From an uncultured Collinsella sp. (GTDB lineage Bacteria > Actinomycetota > Coriobacteriia > Coriobacteriales > Coriobacteriaceae): DNA of 13,830 nt. The stretch spans positions 1 through 13,830 of the forward strand of contig URYU01000035.1 of the NCBI GenBank assembly GCA_900552155.1, in the 5' to 3' direction. This document shows, piece by piece, positions 6,914-13,830 of this stretch. The position numbers and the translations under genes were made by a program. The notes beneath the pieces were generated by a model. The model saw nothing but the letters and a program-made list of their open reading frames with translations. It did no database searches and was not told the origin of the DNA. Positions within the stretch are counted from its first letter, which is position 1, and every line of letters begins with the position of its first letter.

Positions 6914-8260
6914 GTGCCAAAAAAGACTGAGAGCACGGGTACTGGGCTGGAATCCTACGTTGCAAAGCTCATGGGCAACGGCTCAAACAGGACTTCGGTA
7001 ACCGAGGACGAGATTCAGGTCGCCCTGAAGGATATCGATGTAACTGATGAGCAGCTCACCGCGGTGTATTCCGCGCTGCGCAACAGCGGCATCCAGATTA
7101 TCTCCGCGAGCGGTAACGACGACGCCCCCATGGACGTCGACGATGACGATAACGATACCGATACCGACGACTTTGGTGACGACGAGCACGATTCCGGCTC
7201 GCTCGACGATCACGAGCTCAAGATGGCCCGTCAGGCCGATGCCGAGATGGGCTCCTCCAAGAGCAAGAAGAAGCGCACCGTGCGCACGTCCCGTTCGCGT
7301 TCGCGCGTGCGCGGTATCGACGCCTCCACGGTGATGCTGACCGGCGACCCCGTCCGCATGTACCTCAAGGAGATCGGCAAGGTCGACCTGCTGACCGCCT
7401 CCGAAGAGGTCGATCTGGCTATGAAGATCGAGGCGGGTCTCGAGGCCACTGAGAAGCTCGAGGCCTCCGAGGCGGGCGAGCTTGAGCTCACGCGTTCCGA
7501 GATGCGTCGTCTGACCCGTATCGAGAATGTCGGTCTTGAGGCCAAGCAGGCACTCATTAGCGCCAACCTGCGTCTGGTCGTTTCCATCGCCAAGCGCTAT
7601 GTCGGTCGCGGCATGCTGTTCCTGGACTTGATCCAGGAGGGCAACCTCGGTCTGATTCGTGCTGTCGAGAAGTTCGACTACCAGAAGGGCTTTAAGTTCT
7701 CCACGTACGCCACGTGGTGGATCCGTCAGGCCATTACGCGCGCTATCGCCGACCAGGCCCGTACCATCCGTATTCCCGTGCACATGGTCGAGACCATCAA
7801 CAAGCTCGTCCGCGTGCAGCGCCAGCTCCTTCAGGACCTGGGCCGCGACCCGACCCCCGAGGAGATCGGCGCCGAAATGGACATGAGCGCCGACCGTGTC
7901 CGCGAGATCCAGAAGATTTCGCAGGAGCCCGTGTCGCTCGAAACTCCTATCGGCGAGGAAGAGGATTCCCAGCTGGGCGACTTCATCGAGGACTCCCAGG
8001 CCATCGTTCCGCCCGATGCGGCCAGTTTCTCCATGCTGCAGGAGCAGCTCACCCAGGTGCTCGATTCGCTTGCCGACCGCGAGCGCAAGGTTATCGAGCT
8101 GCGTTTTGGCCTTGTTGACGGACATCCCCGCACGCTCGAGGAGGTCGGTCGCGAGTTTGGCGTCACGCGCGAGCGCATTCGCCAGATCGAGTCCAAGACC
8201 CTGGCCAAGCTCCGTCATCCCAGCCGCAGCAGCAAGCTGAAGGATTACATCGAGAGCTAG
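6914..8260 (+). CDS. rpoD: RNA polymerase primary sigma factor RpoD/SigA
   Basis: This is the housekeeping sigma-70 factor that directs RNA polymerase to vegetative promoters. With start GTG 6914 it has 448 residues; ATG 6899 would add five. Region 1.1-like sequence covers about 10-65. An acidic stretch (about 69-100, with a DDDDND run) and a basic stretch (115-134, SKSKKKR and RSRSR) follow. Region 1.2 starts at [12 protein letters not shown] (144-155), region 2 at [17 protein letters not shown] (208-224), and regions 2.3-2.4 include [26 protein letters not shown] (273-298). Region 3 is about 300-360. Region 4.2 has the helix-turn-helix with [20 protein letters not shown] (407-426), and the protein ends [10 protein letters not shown]. 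The complete 1.1-to-4.2 set marks a primary rather than alternative sigma. A 110-bp gap follows dnaG, and a strong terminator lies just after the stop. Confidence 0.97.
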   Translation: MPKKTESTGTGLESYVAKLMGNGSNRTSVTEDEIQVALKDIDVTDEQLTAVYSALRNSGIQIISASGNDDAPMDVDDDDNDTDTDDFGDDEHDSGSLDDHELKMARQADAEMGSSKSKKKRTVRTSRSRSRVRGIDASTVMLTGDPVRMYLKEIGKVDLLTASEEVDLAMKIEAGLEATEKLEASEAGELELTRSEMRRLTRIENVGLEAKQALISANLRLVVSIAKRYVGRGMLFLDLIQEGNLGLIRAVEKFDYQKGFKFSTYATWWIRQAITRAIADQARTIRIPVHMVETINKLVRVQRQLLQDLGRDPTPEEIGAEMDMSADRVREIQKISQEPVSLETPIGEEEDSQLGDFIEDSQAIVPPDAASFSMLQEQLTQVLDSLADRERKVIELRFGLVDGHPRTLEEVGREFGVTRERIRQIESKTLAKLRHPSRSSKLKDYIES

Positions 8261-8268
8261 TCAAGCAA

Positions 8269-8305
8269 GAAGCGCCCTCAAGCACATTCGCTTGAGGGCG
8301 CTTTC
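8269..8305 (+). terminator. Intrinsic terminator after rpoD
   Basis: A perfect 13-bp stem (AGCGCCCTCAAGC at 8271-8283 with its complement at 8290-8302) encloses the 6-nt loop ACATTC and continues into TTTC. The stem can be extended by one more A-T pair. It begins 10 bases after the rpoD stop. The T-run is short but the stem is very stable. Confidence 0.9.
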
Positions 8306-8308
8306 ATG

Positions 8309-8377
8309 TAGTCGTTGGGTGTAGTCATTGGGGACGTTCTTGAATGACTAGTCGTTTAAGAACGTCCCTAATGACTA
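8309..8377. repeat. REP-like palindromic repeat with TAGTCRTT octamers
   Basis: Two 20-base arms (8322-8341 and 8358-8377) are inverted copies with one G-T wobble. Each contains the core GGGACGTTCTT or its complement and ends in TAGTCATT/AATGACTA. The 16-base centre (8342-8357) is itself a smaller near-palindrome, AATGACTAGTCGTT. The octamer TAGTCATT or TAGTCGTT occurs five times on the two strands: 8309, 8322, 8343 (reverse), 8349 and 8370 (reverse). It is non-coding and lies between two transcription units. The form suggests a dispersed REP/MITE-like element rather than a terminator, since a terminator already precedes it and no T-run follows. Confidence 0.7.
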
Positions 8378-8390
8378 ATTGACTAGGTCG

Positions 8391-8439
8391 GAAAAATTCT
8401 TAAAAAAGTTCTTGCCCTGAGCTGATTCGTCCGTATAAT
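8391..8439 (+). promoter_or_regulatory. Promoter of tRNA-Asn
   Basis: TTGCCC (8412-8417, -35, 4 of 6 consensus) and TATAAT (8434-8439, perfect -10) are 16 bp apart. An A/T-rich tract (8391-8410) just upstream resembles an UP element. Transcription would start near 8446, about 24 nt before the mature tRNA 5' end. Confidence 0.8.
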
Positions 8440-8469
8440 AAACTTCGTTGCTTGAGAGCACGCACCTAT

Positions 8470-8544
8470 TCCTCGGTAGCTCAATGGTAGAGCACGCGGC
8501 TGTTAACCGCGCTGTTGTAGGTTCGAGTCCTACCCGGGGAGCCA
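8470..8544 (+). tRNA. tRNA-Asn (anticodon GTT)
   Basis: A full cloverleaf folds. The acceptor stem TCCTCGG pairs with CCGGGGA (8534-8540; one G-T). The D stem is GCTC/GAGC (8479-8482, 8490-8493) with loop AATGGTA. The anticodon stem CGCGG/CCGCG (8495-8499, 8507-8511) has loop CTGTTAA and anticodon GTT at 8502-8504. The variable loop has 5 nt, and the T stem GTAGG/CCTAC has loop TTCGAGT. The discriminator is G8541, and CCA is encoded at 8542-8544. It decodes AAC/AAU. It is a single gene with its own promoter and terminator. Confidence 0.97.
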
Positions 8545-8550
8545 GGTTGT

Positions 8551-8580
8551 AAAACCCGTCGCTTATGCGGCGGGTTTTTT
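8551..8580 (+). terminator. Intrinsic terminator after tRNA-Asn
   Basis: AAAACCCGTCGC (8551-8562) pairs with GCGGCGGGTTTT (8567-8578) around the loop TTAT with one G-T wobble, and runs into TTTTTT. It starts 6 bases after the encoded CCA. Confidence 0.92.
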
Positions 8581-8584
8581 CATG

Positions 8585-8603
8585 TCGCGATCGCCGGTCG
8601 CGA
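8585..8603. repeat. 19-bp imperfect palindrome upstream of the Asp23-family gene
   Basis: TCGCGA (8585-8590) is repeated at 8598-8603, and the bases between continue the dyad (T-G wobble, then CG/CG around a central C). It lies right after the tRNA terminator and about 75 bp before a -10-like box, so it could be an operator. It has no T-run and is not a terminator. Confidence 0.4.
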
Positions 8604-8676
8604 ACGTTACCATATCAACATTTCGTGTCGAGGATGTAATCCCGAGGCCCGCCACCTCAACATGGCGCGGTCGTTG

Positions 8677-8682
8677 TAGAAT
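8677..8682 (+). promoter_or_regulatory. Possible -10 box for the asp23-fakA-recG operon
   Basis: TAGAAT is a 5-of-6 match to TATAAT. A promoter is expected here because terminators isolate this operon from upstream genes. No clear -35 lies 16-18 bp upstream (8653-8660 has no TTG). The leader to GTG 8740 would be about 50 nt. Confidence 0.4.
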
Positions 8683-8725
8683 ATTGCAATGATTGCTCCC
8701 ACGACATGGTGCCGTGAGCACCAAG

Positions 8726-8733
8726 AAAAGGAG
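8726..8733 (+). promoter_or_regulatory. Shine-Dalgarno that sets the Asp23-family start
   Basis: AAAAGGAG lies 6 nt before GTG 8740. An in-frame ATG exists at 8689, but it is upstream of this site and would add 17 residues unlike the family, so the GTG start is preferred. Confidence 0.8.
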
Positions 8734-8739
8734 ATTCTT

Positions 8740-9096
8740 GTGTCTGAGACCATTAACGGCAGCCTGAGCGTCTCGAACGACGTTATTGCCGATATTGCCG
8801 GTTATGCCGCGATGACGTGCTATGGCGTCGTCGGTATGGCCGAGCAGCTCCAGGGCGCCGAGAGCGTGCGCCTGCTTGCCGGTCAGCGCCTCCGCAAGGG
8901 CGTGCTTGTCTCCGCCGACGAGAACGGCCTTACGGTCGATCTTCACGTCGTGCTCGAGAACGGCGTCAACATGAAGTCCGTCTGCCACAATCTTTCGAGC
9001 TCCGTTGCCTTCACTCTGCAGGAGATCGCCCAGATCGATCCCGCCAGCCTTAAGATCGGCATCCACATCGACGCGCTCAAGAGCCGTCTGAACTAG
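8740..9096 (+). CDS. Asp23/Gls24 family protein (YloU-like)
   Basis: From GTG 8740 the product has 118 residues. It matches the Asp23/Gls24 pattern: an opening strand NGSLSVSNDVIADIAGYAA, then the GVVGMAE turn (about 29-35), a central KGVLVSADENGLTVDLHVVLENGVNM segment (about 53-78), and a C-terminal amphipathic part ending in IGIHIDAL. There is no signal peptide or membrane segment, so it is cytoplasmic. In Firmicutes, Asp23 is linked to cell-envelope stress, and the short YloU form is usually encoded just before the DAK2 kinase gene, exactly as here (27 bp to fakA). Its biochemical role is not established, so no symbol is given. The start is chosen from the strong AAAAGGAG site. The gene is isolated from rpoD and the tRNA by two terminators. 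Confidence 0.88.
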   Translation: MSETINGSLSVSNDVIADIAGYAAMTCYGVVGMAEQLQGAESVRLLAGQRLRKGVLVSADENGLTVDLHVVLENGVNMKSVCHNLSSSVAFTLQEIAQIDPASLKIGIHIDALKSRLN

Positions 9097-9123
9097 CATC
9101 CGAAAACGGAGATTCAAATACCC

Positions 9124-10785
9124 ATGATTGCAAAGACCATTCGCACCTGTTTTCCGATCGCTGCGGCTGCCGTTTCCGACAAGGCCGAGGAGATCAACAA
9201 GCTCAACGTCTTCCCCGTACCCGATGGCGATACCGGCACCAACATGTCGCTCACGCTCGCCTCGGTGACCAAGGAGCTCTCCGCTCTTCCTGCCGACGCC
9301 GACATGGAAGCCATCGCCGGCGCCATCACCCACGGCTCCCTGATGGGTGCCCGCGGCAACTCCGGCGTCATCACCTCGCAGATTCTGCGCGGTGTGGCCG
9401 AGGGCCTCGTCTCTGCCGATGAGCCTATTACGGCTGCCAACATCGCCTTCGCCTTCCGTCGCGCCGTCAAGGTTGCCTTCCAGGCTGTCCGCAAGCCCAT
9501 CGAGGGCACGATCCTCACGGTCCTGCGCGATGTCTCGACCAAGGCAGACGAGTGCGAGAAGAAGAAGTTCTCGGCCGAGGATGCGCTCGACGCCATCGTC
9601 GTCGAGGCCTACCAGTCCGTCGCCCGCACGCCCGACCTGCTGCCCGTTCTGAAGGAGAACGGCGTAGTCGACTCCGGCGCCTTTGGCTTTGCCATCTTCT
9701 TTGAGAACTTTGTGGCTGCAGCACTTGGCCGTAGCACCGTTGTCGAGGATTTCTCCACTACGTTTGACTCTGCCGGCTCTGCCCGCGACGCTGCCCTCGG
9801 TCGCGTTGAGATCGAGGCCAACGACGACTGGGAGGGCTCGGAGTTCCGCTACTGCAACGAGTTCCTCTTTAAGGCCGACGCCCCGTTTGACGAGGACGAG
9901 TGCCTTAAGTTCCTGGGCTCTATGGGCGACTGCGAGCTGCTCGTGGGTGCCTACCCTGACTACAAGATCCACGTGCACTCCAACACCCCCAACCTGGTGC
10001 TCGAGCACATGCTGCAGCTTGGTCAGATCTACGAGGTCTTTATCCACAACATGGAGATGGAGGCCCACGATCGTACCGCCAAGCTCCACGAGGATCAGGA
10101 GACGGCCGCCGCGCCCGCCACGGCGCTGGGCGTTGTCGCCGTTGCCGCCGGTTCCGGCGAGGCAGATATCCTCAAGTCCCTCGGCGTCGACGTGATCGTG
10201 TCGGGTGGTCAGACCATGAACCCCTCGACTGCAGACCTGCTGGGCGCCGTCGACCAGGTCAACGCGACCTCGGTCATCATTCTGCCCAACAACGGCAACA
10301 TCCGCATGGCCGCCGAGGCCGCTGCCTCAGCCTGCACCGACAAGACGGTTGCCGTCGGTCCCACCAAGACCGTTCCCCAGGCCTTCTCCGCGCTGTTCGC
10401 CGTCCTGCCCGATTCCGAGCTCGAGGACGCCGTCGCCGCTATGGTCGACGCCATTAGCGAGGTCCGCGATGGAGAGGTCACCCGCGCCGTGCGCGATTCC
10501 AGCGCCTCCGACGGCTCGCCGATTCACTCCGGTGACGTCATGGGTATTATCGCCGGCTCCATCGATGTGGTCGGCTCCGACGTGAAGCAGGTCACGCTCG
10601 ATTGCATCAACCGCATGCAGGAGGAAGAGGAGGGTGACGCGCTGACGATTCTGGCCGGCGAGGAGCTGTCCGATGAGGCCTTCCAGGAGATCGTCGACGC
10701 TATCGAGGAGGCTCAGCCCGATCTGGAGATCGACGCCCATCGTGGCGAGCAGCCGCTCTATCCCGTGATCTTCTCGATCGAGTAG
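9124..10785 (+). CDS. fakA: DAK2-domain fatty acid kinase FakA (YloV-like)
   Basis: FakA phosphorylates fatty acids held by a FakB partner, giving acyl-phosphate for phospholipid synthesis. The 553-residue product has all three parts. The N-terminal DhaL/DAK2 kinase domain has NVFPVPDGDTGTNM (28-41; D34 and D36 probable Mg-ATP ligands) and HGSLMGARGNSG (70-81). A middle domain has VVDSGAFGF (181-189) and C244, H283 and H285, which line up with the zinc ligands I recall from S. aureus FakA. A C-terminal domain from about 335 has VSGGQTMNPSTADLL and ILPNNGNI and ends GEQPLYPVIFSIE. Length is normal (about 550). The ribosome site CGGAG (9107-9111) is 12 nt from the ATG, rather far. No fakB lies in the window. 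recG follows after 10 bp, an arrangement common in Gram-positive genomes. Confidence 0.92.
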   Translation: MIAKTIRTCFPIAAAAVSDKAEEINKLNVFPVPDGDTGTNMSLTLASVTKELSALPADADMEAIAGAITHGSLMGARGNSGVITSQILRGVAEGLVSADEPITAANIAFAFRRAVKVAFQAVRKPIEGTILTVLRDVSTKADECEKKKFSAEDALDAIVVEAYQSVARTPDLLPVLKENGVVDSGAFGFAIFFENFVAAALGRSTVVEDFSTTFDSAGSARDAALGRVEIEANDDWEGSEFRYCNEFLFKADAPFDEDECLKFLGSMGDCELLVGAYPDYKIHVHSNTPNLVLEHMLQLGQIYEVFIHNMEMEAHDRTAKLHEDQETAAAPATALGVVAVAAGSGEADILKSLGVDVIVSGGQTMNPSTADLLGAVDQVNATSVIILPNNGNIRMAAEAAASACTDKTVAVGPTKTVPQAFSALFAVLPDSELEDAVAAMVDAISEVRDGEVTRAVRDSSASDGSPIHSGDVMGIIAGSIDVVGSDVKQVTLDCINRMQEEEEGDALTILAGEELSDEAFQEIVDAIEEAQPDLEIDAHRGEQPLYPVIFSIE

Positions 10786-10796
10786 GCAACTGCCTA
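10783..10796. repeat. Short dyad spanning the fakA stop and recG start
   Basis: TAGGCA (10783-10788) and TGCCTA (10791-10796) are perfect inverted copies separated by AC. The dyad starts with the fakA stop codon and ends on the A of the recG ATG, where a Shine-Dalgarno would normally sit; none is visible. With a 2-nt loop it is too tight to be an ideal RNA hairpin. Confidence 0.4.
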
Positions 10797-12969
10797 TGTC
10801 CGAGCTGTGCTCCGTGCCGCGCGTCTCGGAGCGCTTTGCCCAGAGCAATGCGCTCGACGAGGATATCGCGCGACTCAAATATGTTTCGGGTAAACGTGAG
10901 GAGGCCCTTCGCCGTCTGGGAATTCGGACGGTGGGGGACCTCCTTCTCCATATTCCTCATCGATATCTCGACTTTACCCGTTCGTGGTCCATTGAGATGG
11001 CGCCCATCGGTACCGTGTGCACCATCATCGCCACGGTCGACCGTATCGTCCAAAAGCAGCCGCGTCCGCGCATGCAGGTGACTGAGGTCTCACTTGTTGA
11101 CGAGACGGGCGTGCTGCAGGTCGCCTTTTTCCGCCAGCCCTGGATTGCCCAGCAGCTTAAGCAGGGCGACCGCCTGGCCGTGATGGGCAAGGTCGAGTTT
11201 GCCTACGGCTTTAAGCAGATGGCCTCGCCCCACTTTGAAAAGCTCGAGGACGGGCGCGCCGCAGGCACCTTCCTGTCGGTCCATTACGTGAGTGATGGCG
11301 TGAGCCAGGAGTGGATGCGCCGAATCGTAAGCGGCGCGCGCGAGGTCGTCGGCAATCCCTTTGATCCTATTCCGGCACGCTTACGCGTTAAGCGTCGCCT
11401 GATGAGCAATGCCCGCGCGCTGCGCTCAATCCATTTTCCATCGAGTATGGCCGAGCGCGATATCGCGCGCGCACGGCTTGCCTACGAGGAGTGCCTCTAC
11501 CTGCAGCTGGCGCTGCGCCTGCGCAACGACGGCGGCCTGGTCGATGTGGTGCCCTATGCCCACACCGCGGGCGAGCACCTGGCCGCGCTCAAGCAAGTCC
11601 TGCCGTTTTCGCTGAGCGACGAGCAAGAGGCCGCGTTCCAAGACATCCTGCATGATATGTGCGATGGCGGGCGCGTGATGAACCGGCTGCTACTGGGCGA
11701 TGTCGGTACCGGCAAGACCGCCGTTGCCGCCTGCGCGCTGGCTGTGGCTGCCGATAGCGGCACCCAGGCCTGCGTTATGGCGCCCACGGGCGTGCTGGCG
11801 CGCCAATATGCCGATAAGACCGGCCCTCTGCTCTCTCAGGCCGGCATGTCCTGGGCGCTTCTGTCGGGTGCCACGCCGGCCGCAGAGCGCGAGCGCATCC
11901 ATGCACAGCTGGAATCGGGCGAGCTTGACGTGCTCTTTGGCACCCATGCGGTTCTTTCGGATGACGTTGCGTTCAAGCATCTGTCGCTTGTCGTCATCGA
12001 CGAGCAGCACCGGTTTGGCGTCGGCCAACGCAACGCCCTACGCGCGAAGGGCCCCGGTGCCGATCTGCTCGTTATGACGGCAACGCCCATCCCGCGTACG
12101 CTGGCGCTTTCGGTCTACGGCGATCTGGACACGAGTATCATCCGCCATCGGCCCGTCCCTGGCGCTGGCGTGACGACACGCGTGCTCACCGAGTCGAGCC
12201 GCGACCTCGCCTATGGCGCCATCCGCGAGGCGCATGCAAAGGGCCAGCAGGCCTACGTGATTTGCCCACTTGTGGAGCCGAGTGATTCGGCCGATGAGCT
12301 GGAAGACGTACCTGGTATCGCCCGCGACGACGAGGGCCGCGTGACGGTCCCCGTGCCGCTGCACGATACGGCAACCGAGCTCGATCGCCTGCGTCTGGCG
12401 TTGCCGGGTTTTGTCATCGAGCGCCTTCACGGCCGCATGCCGGCGGGGGAGAAGGATCGTGTGATCGACGCATTCAAGCGTGGCGAGATCGACGTGCTCG
12501 TCTCGACTACGGTGGTCGAGGTGGGCGTCGACGTGCCTAACGCCACCGTCATGGTCATCGAGAACGGCGAGCGCTTTGGGTTGGCTGCCCTGCACCAGCT
12601 ACGCGGTCGCGTGGGCCGCGGCAGCGTGTCGGGCACGTGCCTGGTCATGCCGCACTCCAAGGGCAACGGCGGCGCGTCGGCGGCACAAGATCGTCTGCAA
12701 TCGCTCGAAAAAACCTCGGATGGCTTTACGCTTGCCCAGATGGACCTGCGTCTGCGCCACGAGGGCGAAATCCTGGGGTACCGCCAGCATGGCGGCGTGA
12801 CCTTGCGCTTTGTGGACCTGGACGCCGATGAGGACCTTATCGAATGGGCCCATTTGGACGCGATCGAGCTCTTGCGGTATGCTTGCACCCTTGACTCTGT
12901 GGCGACGCGTCCCCTGCGCGATGCGGTCGCCATGCGATATCGACACATTTTTAAGGAGGTCAGCGGAGG

Positions 12970-12973
<4 letters not shown>
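10796..12973 (+). CDS. recG: ATP-dependent DNA helicase RecG
   Basis: RecG is a double-stranded DNA translocase that remodels stalled forks, Holliday junctions and R-loops. The 725-residue protein has an N-terminal helical segment with LGIRTVGDLLLHIPHRYLDF (41-60) and an OB-fold wedge domain (about 70-165). Helicase motifs follow: Walker A GDVGTGKT (301-308), DEQH (402-405) within IDEQHRFGVGQ, TATPIPRT (428-435), motif V TTVVEVGVDVPNA (571-583) and motif VI QLRGRVGRG (601-609). The C-terminal TRG-like region has EILGYRQHGG (668-677). Length is near the family norm (about 680-760); a short acidic insert lies around 505-525. ATG 10796 is the earliest start that does not enter fakA, but it lacks a Shine-Dalgarno, so translation probably relies on ribosomes leaving fakA 10 bp upstream. 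It overlaps rsmD by 4 bp. Confidence 0.97.
12953..12969 (+). promoter_or_regulatory. Tandem Shine-Dalgarno sites before rsmD
   Basis: AAGGAGGT (12953-12960) lies 9 nt before ATG 12970, and a second GGAGG (12965-12969) abuts the start codon. Both are inside the end of recG. The first is a near-perfect anti-16S match at good spacing and is probably the one used; the second is too close. Confidence 0.7.

Positions 12974-13830
<857 letters not shown>

Noticed and set aside
6983..8218. Minus-strand open frame of 411 codons opposite rpoD
   Set aside because: It mirrors the codons of a complete primary sigma gene; the translation is Leu/Asp/Gly-rich repetitive sequence with no domain.
8309..8377. 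CRISPR array
   Set aside because: The octamers occur in both orientations and at irregular spacing within one nested palindrome. There are no repeats of 23-40 bp with unique spacers and no cas genes.
8470..8544. tRNA-Asn as a prophage or island attachment site
   Set aside because: No integrase gene and no duplicated tRNA 3' end was seen nearby; normal housekeeping genes lie on both sides.
8689..8739. ATG 8689 as the start of the Asp23-family gene
   Set aside because: It overlaps the promoter region, has no ribosome site, and would add 17 residues unlike the family; AAAAGGAG fits GTG 8740.
8563..10089. Minus-strand open frame of 508 codons opposite the Asp23-family gene and fakA
   Set aside because: It runs antisense through two well-supported genes and into the tRNA terminator, and shows no family motif. 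It is a composition shadow.

Overview
The window is a GC-rich stretch of bacterial housekeeping genes, and every gene reads on the + strand. Gene order and protein features (infB-rbfA-nrnA-truB-ribF-dnaG-rpoD, then tRNA-Asn, an Asp23-family gene, fakA, recG, rsmD, coaD) suggest an actinobacterial gut-type organism. My best guess is the class Coriobacteriia (Collinsella-like). That is inferred from recognition and base composition; no database was searched.

Region 1 (1-6803) is a tightly packed translation, RNA and replication operon. The 3' part of infB (IF-2, cut by the window edge) is followed by rbfA, a DHH/DHHA1 phosphoesterase (nrnA-type), truB, ribF and dnaG. Gaps are at most 15 bp, and three of the five junctions overlap by 4 or 8 bp, so the genes are probably co-transcribed and translationally coupled. 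The set covers initiation, 30S maturation, RNA-fragment recycling, tRNA pseudouridylation, FMN/FAD synthesis and replication priming.

Region 2 (6804-8305) is the primary sigma factor gene rpoD, behind a 110-bp gap that holds an inverted repeat and a possible promoter. It ends in a strong intrinsic terminator. Most likely start is GTG 6914.

Region 3 (8261-8739) is 479 bp without a protein gene. In order it holds the rpoD terminator, a REP-like palindromic repeat built on a TAGTCRTT octamer and a GGGACGTTCTT core, an A/T-rich tract with a good promoter, a complete tRNA-Asn(GTT) with encoded CCA, a second terminator, a 19-bp imperfect palindrome and a -10-like box.

Region 4 (8740-13830) is a second compact operon: an Asp23/Gls24-family protein, FakA (DAK2 fatty-acid kinase), RecG helicase, RsmD 16S rRNA methyltransferase and the start of coaD (cut by the window edge). 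recG-rsmD and rsmD-coaD overlap by 4 and 8 bp.

I found no transposase, phage gene, CRISPR array, toxin-antitoxin module or defence system. Nothing in the window makes a convincing case for a new multi-gene system. The items most worth a second look are the palindromic repeat between rpoD and the tRNA, and the missing conserved cysteines in the fMet-tRNA-binding domain of IF-2.
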